A DNA stretch of 64,000 bases from JANPCX01 sp031431125. Lineage in GTDB: Bacteria > Pseudomonadota > Gammaproteobacteria > Burkholderiales > Burkholderiaceae_C. Positions within the stretch are counted from its first letter, which is position 1. Each line of letters opens with the position of its first letter. The notes under the pieces were generated by a model. The model was not told the DNA's origin. It searched no databases and saw nothing but the letters and a program-made list of their open reading frames with translations. Made by a program: the position numbers and the translations under genes. Of the stretch, positions 34,801-43,794 are shown piece after piece. The DNA is taken from contig JANPCX010000019.1 in the NCBI GenBank assembly GCA_031431125.1, positions 15,540 to 79,539 of the forward strand, written 5' to 3'.

Positions 34801-34826
34801 TCACAGCCCTCTTCGGCGTTAAAACT

Positions 34827-34855
34827 GCGGCCCGCCAAAAGCGGGCCGCTTTTTT
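34827..34855 (+). terminator. Rho-independent terminator after gap
   Basis: Perfect 9 bp stem GCGGCCCGC-CAAAA-GCGGGCCGC followed by six T. Confidence 0.95.
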
Positions 34856-34936
34856 GCCCGTGCTAGTCTGAAACACCTCTTCATGCGCAGGCTCTAAACT
34901 TGTCTTCCTTTACGATGCCCGATGAGAAAGCGACCC

Positions 34937-36829
34937 ATGAAACAACGCATCTACAGCCGTCTTGCTCCGTCAGTGCGTCCATTGCTTTGTGCCGCGGTTC
35001 TCGCCTGCGGTGCGGTGCTGTGGCTGTCACCATTGGCCGCACAAACGAGCACCTCGCTGCAGACAAGAGAAACCGGACGTGTCATCGTCAAATTCAAAGC
35101 CAACGCCAGCTTGCTACAAAAGCAGATGCCCAACAGCAAATCGGGCGAGACTATTTTTGAAGCGAAAGCGCGCTCCAACGCCGAACAACTCGGCACACGT
35201 TTGGGCATGCGACTAACGGCTGGCCATCTGCTGACCGAACGCACCCAGGTGCTGCAAGCCGACGGCATGAGTTCCCAGCAGTTGATGCAGCGCCTGTCCA
35301 AGGAAGCGGACATTGAGTACGTGGTGGTCGACCACTTGCGTAAACCCAATGCCGCACCCAACGATCCGCTGTTCGCCGCAGGCCCGGCCATTTCGGGGCA
35401 AACCGGCGGGCCCGTCTCAGGCCAGTGGTACCTGCGTGCTCCCAGCGGTGAGGTGCGTTCTGCCATCAATGCGTCTGGTGCTTGGGACATCACCACAGGC
35501 AACCCCAATGTCGTTGTCGCTGTGCTGGACAGTGGCGTTCGGTTTGACCATGTGGATTTGAAACGGGTGTCCGAAGGCGGCAATTTGCTGGACGGTTATG
35601 ACTTCATCAGCAGCGCTTTCATCGGCAACGACGGCAACGGGCGGGACAGCGACGCGTCGGATGCGGGCGATGCCGTCACCGCTACCGACTTGAACGATCC
35701 CGGCAAACCGAGCAATTGCGGCAGCGCCGACATTGGCGACAGCTCTTGGCACGGCACCAAGGTGGCAGGGTTGATTGGTGCCCTCAGCAACAACGGGCTG
35801 GGCATGGCCAGCGTGGGCCGAACCGTGCGTGTTTTGCCAGTGCGCGTACTGGGCCGCTGTGGCGGATTTGACTCCGACATCATCGCTGGCATGCGTTGGG
35901 CGGCAGGTTTGAATGTGCCAGGTGTTGTGGACAACCCTCAGCCGAATCGGGCCAAGGTCATCAACATGAGCTTGGGCGGCTCGGGCTCGTGCACCGCCTA
36001 CAACGAGGCTGTGCGTGAGATCAACGCCCTGGGTGCTGTGGTCGTGGCCTCGGCTGGCAACTCAGCCGGACAATCGGTCAGTGTTCCCGCCAAATGTGAG
36101 GGCGTCATTGGCGTGGCGGGTCTGCGTCACATCGGCACCAAAGTTGGCTTCTCGGACTTGGGACCGGAAATCACCATCAGTGCACCGGGTGGCAACTGCG
36201 TGAATACCGGACCCGGTGACGCTTGCTTGTACCCGATACTGAGCACATCGAACAGCGGCACCACCGGCCCCGTTTTGGGCGCAGCGGGGGCCGTCTACAC
36301 CGACGCGTTCAAACCCACAGTCGGCACCAGCTTTTCCGCGCCTTTGGTGGCTGGGACCGCGGCATTGATGCTGTCGGTCAGCCCCAATTTGTCTGCTTGC
36401 ACGGTGCGCAATGTACTGCGCGCCAGCGCTCGACTTTTCCCCACGACCGGCTCCAGCGCCGGGGTGCAGCAATGCAACTCCACAGCGTCCAGCAATGGCG
36501 AAGAGTGTTACTGCAACACGGCAACCTGCGGCGCTGGCATGTTGGATACAGCGGCAGCTGTGGCCCTGGCCACAAATCCACCAGCAGGGTTCACCTCGTG
36601 TTCGATCGCACCTACACCTACACCTACACCTACACCTACACCTACACCTACACCTACACCTACACCTACACCCACACCCACACCCACACCCACACCCACA
36701 CCTGCACCTGCACCCCCGGAGCCGATCGAAAGCGGTGGGGGCGGCGGTGCCACGACAAGTCTGTATTGGCTGCTCGGCATAGCCCTGGCAGCGTGGGCCT
36801 TGCGTGCACAAGAAAGACGCGCTGCATGA
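34937..36829 (+). CDS. Secreted S8 subtilase with Thr-Pro linker and GlyGly-CTERM-like tail
   Basis: Extracellular serine protease of about 630 residues. A long signal peptide (hydrophobic VLACGAVLWLSPLAAQ) and a propeptide are followed by the catalytic domain with Asp in VVAVLDSGVRFDH, His in SSWHGTKVAGLIGA and Ser in GTSFSAPLVAGTAALM. A linker of Thr-Pro dipeptides encoded by hexanucleotide repeats leads to a tail with GGGGG, a short hydrophobic helix SLYWLLGIALAAWAL and basic RAQERRAA, the layout of GlyGly-CTERM sorting signals handled by rhombosortase in bacteria with type II secretion. ATG 34937 has GAGAAAG upstream; ATG 34922 is an alternative. A type II secretion operon starts 2 kb downstream. 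Confidence 0.9.
   Translation: MKQRIYSRLAPSVRPLLCAAVLACGAVLWLSPLAAQTSTSLQTRETGRVIVKFKANASLLQKQMPNSKSGETIFEAKARSNAEQLGTRLGMRLTAGHLLTERTQVLQADGMSSQQLMQRLSKEADIEYVVVDHLRKPNAAPNDPLFAAGPAISGQTGGPVSGQWYLRAPSGEVRSAINASGAWDITTGNPNVVVAVLDSGVRFDHVDLKRVSEGGNLLDGYDFISSAFIGNDGNGRDSDASDAGDAVTATDLNDPGKPSNCGSADIGDSSWHGTKVAGLIGALSNNGLGMASVGRTVRVLPVRVLGRCGGFDSDIIAGMRWAAGLNVPGVVDNPQPNRAKVINMSLGGSGSCTAYNEAVREINALGAVVVASAGNSAGQSVSVPAKCEGVIGVAGLRHIGTKVGFSDLGPEITISAPGGNCVNTGPGDACLYPILSTSNSGTTGPVLGAAGAVYTDAFKPTVGTSFSAPLVAGTAALMLSVSPNLSACTVRNVLRASARLFPTTGSSAGVQQCNSTASSNGEECYCNTATCGAGMLDTAAAVALATNPPAGFTSCSIAPTPTPTPTPTPTPTPTPTPTPTPTPTPTPTPAPAPPEPIESGGGGGATTSLYWLLGIALAAWALRAQERRAA
36609..36716 (+). repeat. Hexanucleotide tandem repeat encoding (Thr-Pro)n
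   Basis: Ten CACCTA units (36609-36668) are followed by five CACCCA units and two CACCTG units. Six-base units change the linker length by one Thr-Pro pair each without breaking the frame. Confidence 0.95.
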
Positions 36830-37007
36830 ACGCGGGCTCGCATTCAGGCGGAGGCACCTTCACGCTGGTCAGGTATCACCTCAGCTTATAGGTGCTGTCG
36901 ATAGCGTGATGCCACAACCAACGCTTGGCCGCCTACATTGACGCTGAGGCCGCCAGAGCGTCACCGATGGGTGCCAGCGGGTCGCCTCCTTTCATTTGGA
37001 GCGCGCC

Positions 37008-37820
37008 ATGCCCATCACTGCACCCACATCGGTTTCACAACCCTCCACACCAACCCGTTCCAATGCCGCGGCGGGCGGGCAAGGCGTGGTCGGGGTATTG
37101 GGCGGCATGGGACCGTTGGCCACGGTCGACTTTCTTCACAAAATGCTGTTGGCCACAGCCGCGGATCACGACCAAGACCATGTGCCCGTTCTGGCCTGCA
37201 ACATGCCGCAAATTCCAGACCGCACGCAAGCCTATCGAGGGCAAGGGCCTTCGCCTCTGCCCGCCATGCTGACCAATGCAGAACGTTTGGTGGCCGGCGG
37301 GGTGGGGTTGATCGTGGTGCCATGCAACACCGCCCACCTCTGGTTTGATGAGTTGCAGCGCCAGGTGCGGCTGCCCATGTTGCACATCGTGGACGCCGCG
37401 CTGGCCGAAGTCGGTCGTTTGACAACGTCCAAGCACAGTCCGGTTCGGGTGGGTCTGCTGGCCACGGACGCCACCTTGTCGTCAGGTCTTTACATGAACC
37501 GGCGCAGTGCACGCGGCGAGGCCGGATGTGAACCATTTCAATGGAGTTTGCCCACGGCGGTTGAGATGATGGAACATGTCATGCCGGGCATCAACGCGGT
37601 CAAATCTGGGCAACTCGACACAGGTCGCCAGCACCTACAAACCGCCGCGATGGCCTTGGTACAACGGGGGGCTCAGGTGTTGGTCTTGGCTTGCACCGAG
37701 ATTCCTTTGGTGCTCAACGAGAGTCAGGTCGGCTTGCCTGTGGTTGATGCCACGGCCGCCTTGGCCCGTGCGGCAGTCGCTTGGTCTCAGCAAACGATTA
37801 ACCCTGCACCACCGCCTTGA
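37008..37820 (+). CDS. Aspartate/glutamate racemase family protein
   Basis: Protein of 270 residues of the Asp/Glu racemase superfamily, which interconverts D- and L-amino acids without cofactor by two Cys. GVLGGMGPLATVDF opens the fold; the two catalytic Cys are in VVPCNTAH and LACTEIPL, both present. GGAG six bases before ATG 37008 sets the start. It resembles aspartate racemase more than MurI, whose pattern differs at the N-terminus. The gene overlaps the 3' end of the LysR gene by 23 bp in convergent orientation. The substrate is inferred from family only. Confidence 0.85.
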   Translation: MPITAPTSVSQPSTPTRSNAAAGGQGVVGVLGGMGPLATVDFLHKMLLATAADHDQDHVPVLACNMPQIPDRTQAYRGQGPSPLPAMLTNAERLVAGGVGLIVVPCNTAHLWFDELQRQVRLPMLHIVDAALAEVGRLTTSKHSPVRVGLLATDATLSSGLYMNRRSARGEAGCEPFQWSLPTAVEMMEHVMPGINAVKSGQLDTGRQHLQTAAMALVQRGAQVLVLACTEIPLVLNESQVGLPVVDATAALARAAVAWSQQTINPAPPP

Positions 37821-38682
37821 ACGCAGCGATGAAATCGTCCGTCGGTTGAGGCGAACGTTCGCCCTGGGGCAAGAGGGCTTGCACCACGACGGGCACTTCG
37901 GGCAACAAAGTGCGCACATGCAGCGTCGGCAAGGTGCTGGCGTGGGCAGTGAAGGAGTCGATGATGGCCGGCCCAAAACCCTGTTCGGCCAGCACCATGG
38001 CGATGTGGTGGGTTTGAACCGTGATGCCGCCTTGCATCGGAAGTTGCTGGCGGGCGCATTGTTCGGCCAGCATGGCGCCCAGTGGATCGCGTTCGTCGAT
38101 GCGTATGAATTGGTCGCGCAAAACGTCGACCAACTCGACGGTTGAACGTTTGTCGCTGCCACGCACCTTCAAAGCAGACACACAAACCAGTTTCCCAGTC
38201 GCGATATCCATCTGTTGCACGGCAGGGTGGCGAGTCGCACCGTAAACAATGCCCACATCGGCCTCGCGCAGGGCAATGGCTTGAGCGATCTCATTGGAAT
38301 GCAGGGTTCGGATCGACACCGCCACGCCAGGGTGCTGGCGGCGGAAACGTTTCAAGGCGTCGGGCAAGGCACGCACGGCCAGTGAGGGGACCACCAGCAC
38401 CCGGAACTCGGCTTCTTCGGACTCTCTCAGTGCCCCCGCCAAACGCCGCACCGATTCCAGCTGCGACATGAGCCGCTGCACCTCCGGGTACAGCGCCTGC
38501 GCCTGACGGGTTGGCACCAAACGATTGCGCTGGCGGGTGAACAGCGGAAAACCCAGCTGGGTCTGGGCATGCTGCAGGGTTTGTGTGATGGCGGGTTGCG
38601 TCACGTGCAGCAAACGCGCGGCCGCACTGACGCTACCCGTCAACATGATGGCGTTGAACACTTCCAGGTGTTTGAGGCGCAT
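37798..38682 (-). CDS. LysR-family transcriptional regulator
   Basis: LysR regulator of 294 residues. The N-terminal winged HTH is clear (LKHLEVFNAIMLTGSVSAAARLLHVTQPAITQTL is split as LKHLEVF..., SVSAAARLL and TQPAITQTL), followed by a substrate-binding domain with VSIRTLHSNEIAQAI. ATG 38682 follows AGGGA by eight bases; the frame to 38718 adds 12 unlikely residues. It is divergent from gspL with 142 bp between and convergent with the racemase gene, so it may act on either flank or on itself. The effector is unknown. Confidence 0.88.
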   Translation of the reverse strand: MRLKHLEVFNAIMLTGSVSAAARLLHVTQPAITQTLQHAQTQLGFPLFTRQRNRLVPTRQAQALYPEVQRLMSQLESVRRLAGALRESEEAEFRVLVVPSLAVRALPDALKRFRRQHPGVAVSIRTLHSNEIAQAIALREADVGIVYGATRHPAVQQMDIATGKLVCVSALKVRGSDKRSTVELVDVLRDQFIRIDERDPLGAMLAEQCARQQLPMQGGITVQTHHIAMVLAEQGFGPAIIDSFTAHASTLPTLHVRTLLPEVPVVVQALLPQGERSPQPTDDFIAAFKAVVQG

Positions 38683-38824
38683 CGCTGTTATCCCTGTAGA
38701 CGTGACATCTGCCGTCACGATAATGCTGCAAACCAGCTACAAGTATCCCCTGTAAGTTGTTGATTTTACGAGATCGTTACGCTTCAAAGCCTACAATGGC
38801 CTGAACAGTTTGGCCCGCCACCTC

Positions 38825-40117
38825 ATGACCGTCTTGCTGGTACAAATTCCATCCCGGCCGCGCTTGCAAGCGCGCGGCATGGACGCGGGCGCTTCGGGGT
38901 TGCCAGGCGCCCACACCAACTACGCCTATGTGCTGTCGCGTGACGGCATGGTTGTCGACCGGGTCGGACGGTGCGCAGCCAGCTTGTTACCCAAGGCGCA
39001 GCAAGTCGTGGCGGTGCTGTCCGACACCGATGTCGCTTGGCACAGCATCGTGCTACCCAAAGCGCCTGCTGCACGTTTGGCTGCCGCGCTCAGCGGCGTA
39101 TTGGAAGAAGCCCTGCTCGACGACACAGAGAACAGCCACTTGGCCCTGGCGCCCGATGCTGTGGCAGGGCAAGCAACCTGGGTCGCCGCCATCAACCGGC
39201 CTTGGCTGCAGGCCCATTTGACCGAGTTAGAGAAAAACCAAAGCACGGTTGACCGTGTGGTGCCCAGCAGCTGGCCCGACGTGCCGGCCATGGGACATTT
39301 TTCTCTCACCAAAGACGCAGAACACGAGGAAAACGAAGGCAACACCCAAGTTCAGCTCACCTGGTCGCATCCGCAAGGCGTCGCGGTGTTGCCGCTATCG
39401 GGTGGACTGAGCAAGACCTTGTTGCCCAGCAGCAGCCACAACGACATACGCTGGAGCGCCACCGCAGCCGCGGCCACCCAAGCGGAACGTTGGTTGGGCG
39501 GGGCTGTCACCGTGTTGACCGCCGAACAGCGTGGCTTGCAAGCCGCACGCACGCTGTGGAATTTGCGTCAATTCGACCTCACCCCCTCACGCCGCGGCAG
39601 CCGCTGGTTGCTTGACGCGTGGCGCACCGTGCTGGGGCCGCAGTGGCGACCCGCGCGTTTCGGACTGGGGGTGTTGGTGGTGGCGCAATTGCTCGGTTTG
39701 AACCTGTGGGCCAACCATTTGGACGGCCGCTTGCAAGCGCAGCGACGGCAACTCACCACCGTGCTGCAAGCCGAGTTCCCGCAGGTCCGTGCCGTGCTCG
39801 ACGCACCGCTGCAAATGGAAAGCGAAGTGCAACGCTTGCGGCTGCGCGCGGGGCAAACCTCCAGCAGCGACTTGGAGCCTCTGCTGGTCGCCGCGGCATC
39901 GGGTTGGCCCAGTGACCGCAGTCCAGCACAAGACTTCAGTTACACCGCAGGCCAGCTAACCTTGGCCGCATCCGGTTGGAGCCCCGCCCACATCGATCAA
40001 TTCACGAACGCACTGCGTGCCGGTGGTTGGCAAGTGCAACCCCAGGAATCCAAGTTGGTGGTGCGCGCTGCGTCACCACTGGCCTCACAAGCTGGCAGCG
40101 CCCGGAGCGTTCCATGA
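38825..40117 (+). CDS. gspL: Type II secretion protein GspL
   Basis: Inner-membrane assembly protein of 430 residues that links the GspE ATPase to GspM. The cytoplasmic actin-like domain (MTVLLVQIPSRPRL, AYVLSRDG, LPKAPAARLAAALSGVLEE) is followed by a single membrane helix (FGLGVLVVAQLLGLNLWA near residue 280) and a periplasmic ferredoxin-like domain. I chose ATG 38825; a TTG at 38810 is possible. It is the first gene of the operon gspLMNDE(F) and its stop overlaps the gspM start in ATGA. The usual upstream genes gspG-K are missing here. Confidence 0.9.
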   Translation: MTVLLVQIPSRPRLQARGMDAGASGLPGAHTNYAYVLSRDGMVVDRVGRCAASLLPKAQQVVAVLSDTDVAWHSIVLPKAPAARLAAALSGVLEEALLDDTENSHLALAPDAVAGQATWVAAINRPWLQAHLTELEKNQSTVDRVVPSSWPDVPAMGHFSLTKDAEHEENEGNTQVQLTWSHPQGVAVLPLSGGLSKTLLPSSSHNDIRWSATAAAATQAERWLGGAVTVLTAEQRGLQAARTLWNLRQFDLTPSRRGSRWLLDAWRTVLGPQWRPARFGLGVLVVAQLLGLNLWANHLDGRLQAQRRQLTTVLQAEFPQVRAVLDAPLQMESEVQRLRLRAGQTSSSDLEPLLVAAASGWPSDRSPAQDFSYTAGQLTLAASGWSPAHIDQFTNALRAGGWQVQPQESKLVVRAASPLASQAGSARSVP

Positions 40118-40656
40118 GTCCCACCATGATGCCCCTCTCCTCGGCCAAGTGGCGGTCACTGGTGGCGGCATGGTCCGTCCGCAGCGAACCCGCTCGGCGT
40201 TGGTGGCAAAGCCTGGCACCCCGCGAGCAACGCGGCTTGGTATGGGCCCTGGTGGCTGTCACCTTGCTCGTGGTTGTGATGGTGTTTGTTCGACCCGCTT
40301 GGCGAACACTGCAAGAAGCGCCAAAACAACTGGCCGAGGTCGAAAGCCAATTGCAACAAATGCAGCAATTGGCAAGAGAAGCGCAGCAGTTGCGCGCAAC
40401 CCCAGCCGTGTCCTTGGCGCAATCCACCGATGCCCTCAAAGCGTCAACCGACCGAATGGGCGCCGTCGCCCGGTTGAATCTGCAGGGTGCACAAGCGTCG
40501 GTCACATTCAACGGCGTCACACCTGAAGCCTTTACCGAATGGTTGCGCGAGGCACGCACCGTGGCCCGCGTGCGCATCAGCGAAACACAACTGGCCCGCA
40601 CGGGAACCACCTATTCCGGAACCGTGCTGGTCACGCTGGGGGGCGCCACACCGTGA
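40114..40656 (+). CDS. gspM: Type II secretion protein GspM
   Basis: Bitopic inner-membrane protein of 180 residues that pairs with GspL. After a short cytoplasmic stretch (QSLAPREQRGLVWALVA, the typical GspM entry) comes one helix (ALVAVTLLVVVMVFVRPAW), a coiled coil (AEVESQLQQMQQLAREAQQL) and a small periplasmic domain. The ATG overlaps the gspL TGA (ATGA) and its own stop overlaps the gspN start, so expression is tightly coupled. The start is set by this overlap; the frame itself is open further upstream inside gspL. Confidence 0.88.
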   Translation: MSPTMMPLSSAKWRSLVAAWSVRSEPARRWWQSLAPREQRGLVWALVAVTLLVVVMVFVRPAWRTLQEAPKQLAEVESQLQQMQQLAREAQQLRATPAVSLAQSTDALKASTDRMGAVARLNLQGAQASVTFNGVTPEAFTEWLREARTVARVRISETQLARTGTTYSGTVLVTLGGATP

Positions 40657-41606
40657 AACGCCCTTCTTTCTTGCCGCAGCGCAAAGTCGCCATGGCACGA
40701 GCCCGGGTCTCGCGTTACAGCACCTCCTTCCAAGATTCCACATTGGCGGAGCAAGCCTGGGGGCGTTCACAAGGACGCGGCCACCGCTGGGCTGCGGTCG
40801 GGGCCTTGGTGGGCGGATGTTTTGGGCTGGTGCTCTTCGCACCGGCTGCGTGGCTCGCCCAATTCGTCTCGCAGTCCAGCAACGCAAGGTTGGTCCTGTC
40901 CGAAGCGCGCGGCACGGTATGGAATGGCAGTGCAGTGCCGGTGCTCACAGGCGGCCCCGGCAGCGTCGACGCCAGTAGCCTGCCAGGACGTTTGGCATGG
41001 GCAGTCGAGTGGCGCTGGCGAAGCACGCCCGACGGCGGGCCGGGTTGGGTGGTCGCGCTGACGCATGCCTGTTGCCTGAACGGTCCACAAGCCATCGTGG
41101 TGCAACCACAATGGGGGCGCCTCACAGCCCAAGTCGTTGGGCCCAAGAAAACGCCAAGCGGAACCGCATCAGACACCTGGTTCGGGCAATGGCCCAGCCA
41201 ATGGCTCAGCGGGCTGGGCACGCCATGGAACACCTTGCAACTCGGCGGCGCCACACGTTTGAGTTTCACAGGCGCCACCCTGACTTGGGCGCAAGGCCGG
41301 TGGAACTTCCAAGGCCTGGCCCAGATCGATTCACTGGGGGTGTCGTCTCGCGTTTCTCCATTGCCCGTGCTGGGCCACTACCGCTTGACCTTGACCAACA
41401 ATCCCGCCGATCCAACCAGCACCTTGCTGTCAGTCAGCACGGTGGAGGGCGCATTACAGCTCAACGGGTCGGGCCAATGGGACGCATCGGGCATGCGCTT
41501 TCGTGGCGACGCGCGCGCGTCGCCTGCAGACGAGGCCGTGTTGTCAAATTTGCTGAACATTATTGGGCGACGCGAAGGCAGTCGTTCCGTCATTTCGATT
41601 GGATAA
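40653..41606 (+). CDS. gspN: Type II secretion protein GspN
   Basis: Inner-membrane protein of about 317 residues of the GspN family, an accessory of some type II systems. A helix (VGALVGGCFGLVLFAPAAWLA) is followed by a periplasmic beta-rich region with ARGTVWNGSAVPVL, typical of GspN, and a C-terminal LNIIGRREGSRSVISI that matches the family end. The start is either GTG 40653, overlapping the gspM stop (GTGA), or ATG 40692; the overlap favours GTG. gspD starts 2 bp after its stop. Confidence 0.88.
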   Translation: MKRPSFLPQRKVAMARARVSRYSTSFQDSTLAEQAWGRSQGRGHRWAAVGALVGGCFGLVLFAPAAWLAQFVSQSSNARLVLSEARGTVWNGSAVPVLTGGPGSVDASSLPGRLAWAVEWRWRSTPDGGPGWVVALTHACCLNGPQAIVVQPQWGRLTAQVVGPKKTPSGTASDTWFGQWPSQWLSGLGTPWNTLQLGGATRLSFTGATLTWAQGRWNFQGLAQIDSLGVSSRVSPLPVLGHYRLTLTNNPADPTSTLLSVSTVEGALQLNGSGQWDASGMRFRGDARASPADEAVLSNLLNIIGRREGSRSVISIG

Positions 41607-41608
41607 GC

Positions 41609-43786
41609 ATGAAGCAGTTTGTGAACCAACACACACCGATGGGCATGCGACCGCGCGCCAGTGTCACCGCCCTCTTGCTGGTGTTGGCGCTGACCTTGGT
41701 CAACCCGACCGCCGACGCCCAGTCGCCCAATGCTCGATTTCGCGGCGAACCCGTCACGCTGAACTTCGTCAACGCGGACATTGAAGCGGTGAGCCGCGCC
41801 ATGGCCACCATCTTGAAGCAGCAAATTTTGGTGGACCCGCGTGTCAAGGGAAACATCACGCTTTACAGTGAACAGGCCATCAGTCCACGTGAGGCCTACC
41901 TGAACTATCTAGCGGCACTGCGGGGTTTGGGTTTCACGGTGGTGGAGGTGGGCGATCTGTTCAAAGTGGTGCCTGAGGCCGATGCCAAGTTGCAGGCCTC
42001 GACCGTGGCAGTAGGCGAAGTACCGCGCCGTGGCGATCAAATCATCACGCAAATTTACAAACTCAACCACGAGAGTGCCAACAACCTGGTGGCCGTGCTG
42101 CGGCCCTTGATCTCCCCCAACAACACCATCAATGCCAACCCCGGGAACAACAGCCTGGTGATCACGGACTACGCAGACAACTTGCAGCGCATCAGCAAAA
42201 TCATTGCCGCCATGGACACGCCGGCAGGTGGTGAAGTGGAGGTGATTCCGCTCAAGCACGCGGTGGCGGCGGACATGTCGGTGTTGGTGCAACGTTTGGC
42301 CGAAAATTCAGGCGGTGTGGGCATACCCGGCGCCGCACCCACCAGCGCACCCACCGTGCTGGTGGATTCACGCAGCAACTCGCTGTTGGTGCGTTCTTCC
42401 AGCCCCGCACGCATGGCAAGCCTTCGCTCCTTGATTGAAAAACTGGATCGCCCCGCCACCGGCAATGCGGCCACAGGCAACATTTGGGTGGTCTACCTAA
42501 AGAACGCTGATGCAGTCAAGATGGCGGCGGTGCTGCGCGCAGCCTACGCCTCGGGCAGCAACTCAGCCGCAGGCGGCGGGGGTGGCCAGCCCGGTTTGCC
42601 GCAACTGGGCGGCGGCGCACAACCGAACGCCACACCGTTGGCAGGTGCTGGCGCGGGAGCCAGCCCTCAAGCCGCAGCACCGGTCACGCCATCGGCCGGG
42701 CCGTCCACGGGAGGGTTCATTCAAGCCGACCCCACCACCAACGCCCTGATCATCACGGCACCTGAGCCGATGTACCGCCAACTGCGCGCGGTCATCGATC
42801 AACTCGATTCCCGTCGTGCCCAGGTTTATATCGAGAGCCTGATCGTCGAGGTGACCGGCGACAACGCCGCGAACTTCGGTTTCCAATGGCAAGGTTTGCT
42901 CGGAAAATCCGGGGACAAGACCGGCGTTGTAGGAGGCACAAACTTCGGCAGCCCCACTTCACCCGGCAACTTGCTAGGCATTGACTTGGCGCAGGCCTCC
43001 GGCAGCGGCTCCGGCATCAGCCTGGGCGAGGGATTGAATGTTGGCGTCCTGCGTAATTTCGGTGGCACGATCGCCCTGGCTGCGATTGCCAACATTCTGC
43101 AAGGCCAAGCCAATACCAACATCATCTCCACGCCAAACCTAGTCACCCTGGACAACGAAGAAGCCAAAATCATCGTCGGCAGCAACGTGCCTTTTGTCAC
43201 GGGCCAGTTCACCAATACCGGTACCGCGACCACCAGCCCTTTCCAAACCATTGAGCGCAAAGACGTCGGCATCACACTGCGCATCAAGCCGCAAATCGGT
43301 GAGGGCGGCAACATCCGCCTGACCATCTTCCAGGAATCGTCCAGCGTGATCGAGAAAGTCGCGCCTGGTACCAGCAATGCGGGGCCGTCGACCAACAAAC
43401 GATCCATCGAATCAACCGTGGTGGTCGATGACGGTGCCATTCTGGTGTTGGGTGGTTTGATCGAAGATAAATTCAATGAAAAAAAATCCAAGATCCCGCT
43501 GCTCGGTGACATTCCTGGCATCGGTGCACTGTTCCGAAGCGAGAGCAGAACCAAAACACGCACCAACTTGATGGTGTTCTTGCGGCCCGTGGTGATGCGT
43601 GGTCCAGAAGACGCGAGCAAACTTTCGCTCGACCGCTACGACCTGATCCGTTCCCAACAAAAAGACGCGCAGCCCGCGCCGAGTTTCTTGCTGCCCATCA
43701 ACCAAGCGCCTGTGCTGCCACCACAACGCCCGCCGACCCAAGGCACGCCCCCGGCCACGTTGCCGGTTCCGGCAGCGACCAACTGA
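41609..43786 (+). CDS. gspD: Type II secretion secretin GspD
   Basis: Outer-membrane secretin of 725 residues forming the exit channel. A signal peptide ends near ADA, followed by the N0 domain (VTLNFVNADIEAVSRAMA), N1-N3 domains with repeated VVLRP/IPLKHA-type patterns, a Gly-rich loop in N3 (near GGGGG and GAGAGAS), and the secretin core (VYIESLIVEVTG, NIISTPNLVTLDNEEA, VPFVTGQF, VVVDDGAILVLGGLIED). The C-terminus has a Pro-rich tail (PPQRPPTQG). The start overlaps the gspN ribosome region (GGATAAGC). No pilotin gene is seen. Confidence 0.93.
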   Translation: MKQFVNQHTPMGMRPRASVTALLLVLALTLVNPTADAQSPNARFRGEPVTLNFVNADIEAVSRAMATILKQQILVDPRVKGNITLYSEQAISPREAYLNYLAALRGLGFTVVEVGDLFKVVPEADAKLQASTVAVGEVPRRGDQIITQIYKLNHESANNLVAVLRPLISPNNTINANPGNNSLVITDYADNLQRISKIIAAMDTPAGGEVEVIPLKHAVAADMSVLVQRLAENSGGVGIPGAAPTSAPTVLVDSRSNSLLVRSSSPARMASLRSLIEKLDRPATGNAATGNIWVVYLKNADAVKMAAVLRAAYASGSNSAAGGGGGQPGLPQLGGGAQPNATPLAGAGAGASPQAAAPVTPSAGPSTGGFIQADPTTNALIITAPEPMYRQLRAVIDQLDSRRAQVYIESLIVEVTGDNAANFGFQWQGLLGKSGDKTGVVGGTNFGSPTSPGNLLGIDLAQASGSGSGISLGEGLNVGVLRNFGGTIALAAIANILQGQANTNIISTPNLVTLDNEEAKIIVGSNVPFVTGQFTNTGTATTSPFQTIERKDVGITLRIKPQIGEGGNIRLTIFQESSSVIEKVAPGTSNAGPSTNKRSIESTVVVDDGAILVLGGLIEDKFNEKKSKIPLLGDIPGIGALFRSESRTKTRTNLMVFLRPVVMRGPEDASKLSLDRYDLIRSQQKDAQPAPSFLLPINQAPVLPPQRPPTQGTPPATLPVPAATN

Positions 43787-43794
43787 GGCACATC

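Noticed and set aside
36609..36716. Hexanucleotide run considered as a phase-variation switch
   Set aside because: Units of six cannot shift the frame, so on/off switching is not expected; only linker length varies.
36223..36891. 222-residue frame overlapping the subtilase 3' end with Tyr-Thr repeats
   Set aside because: It is the hexanucleotide repeat and subtilase read in another frame.
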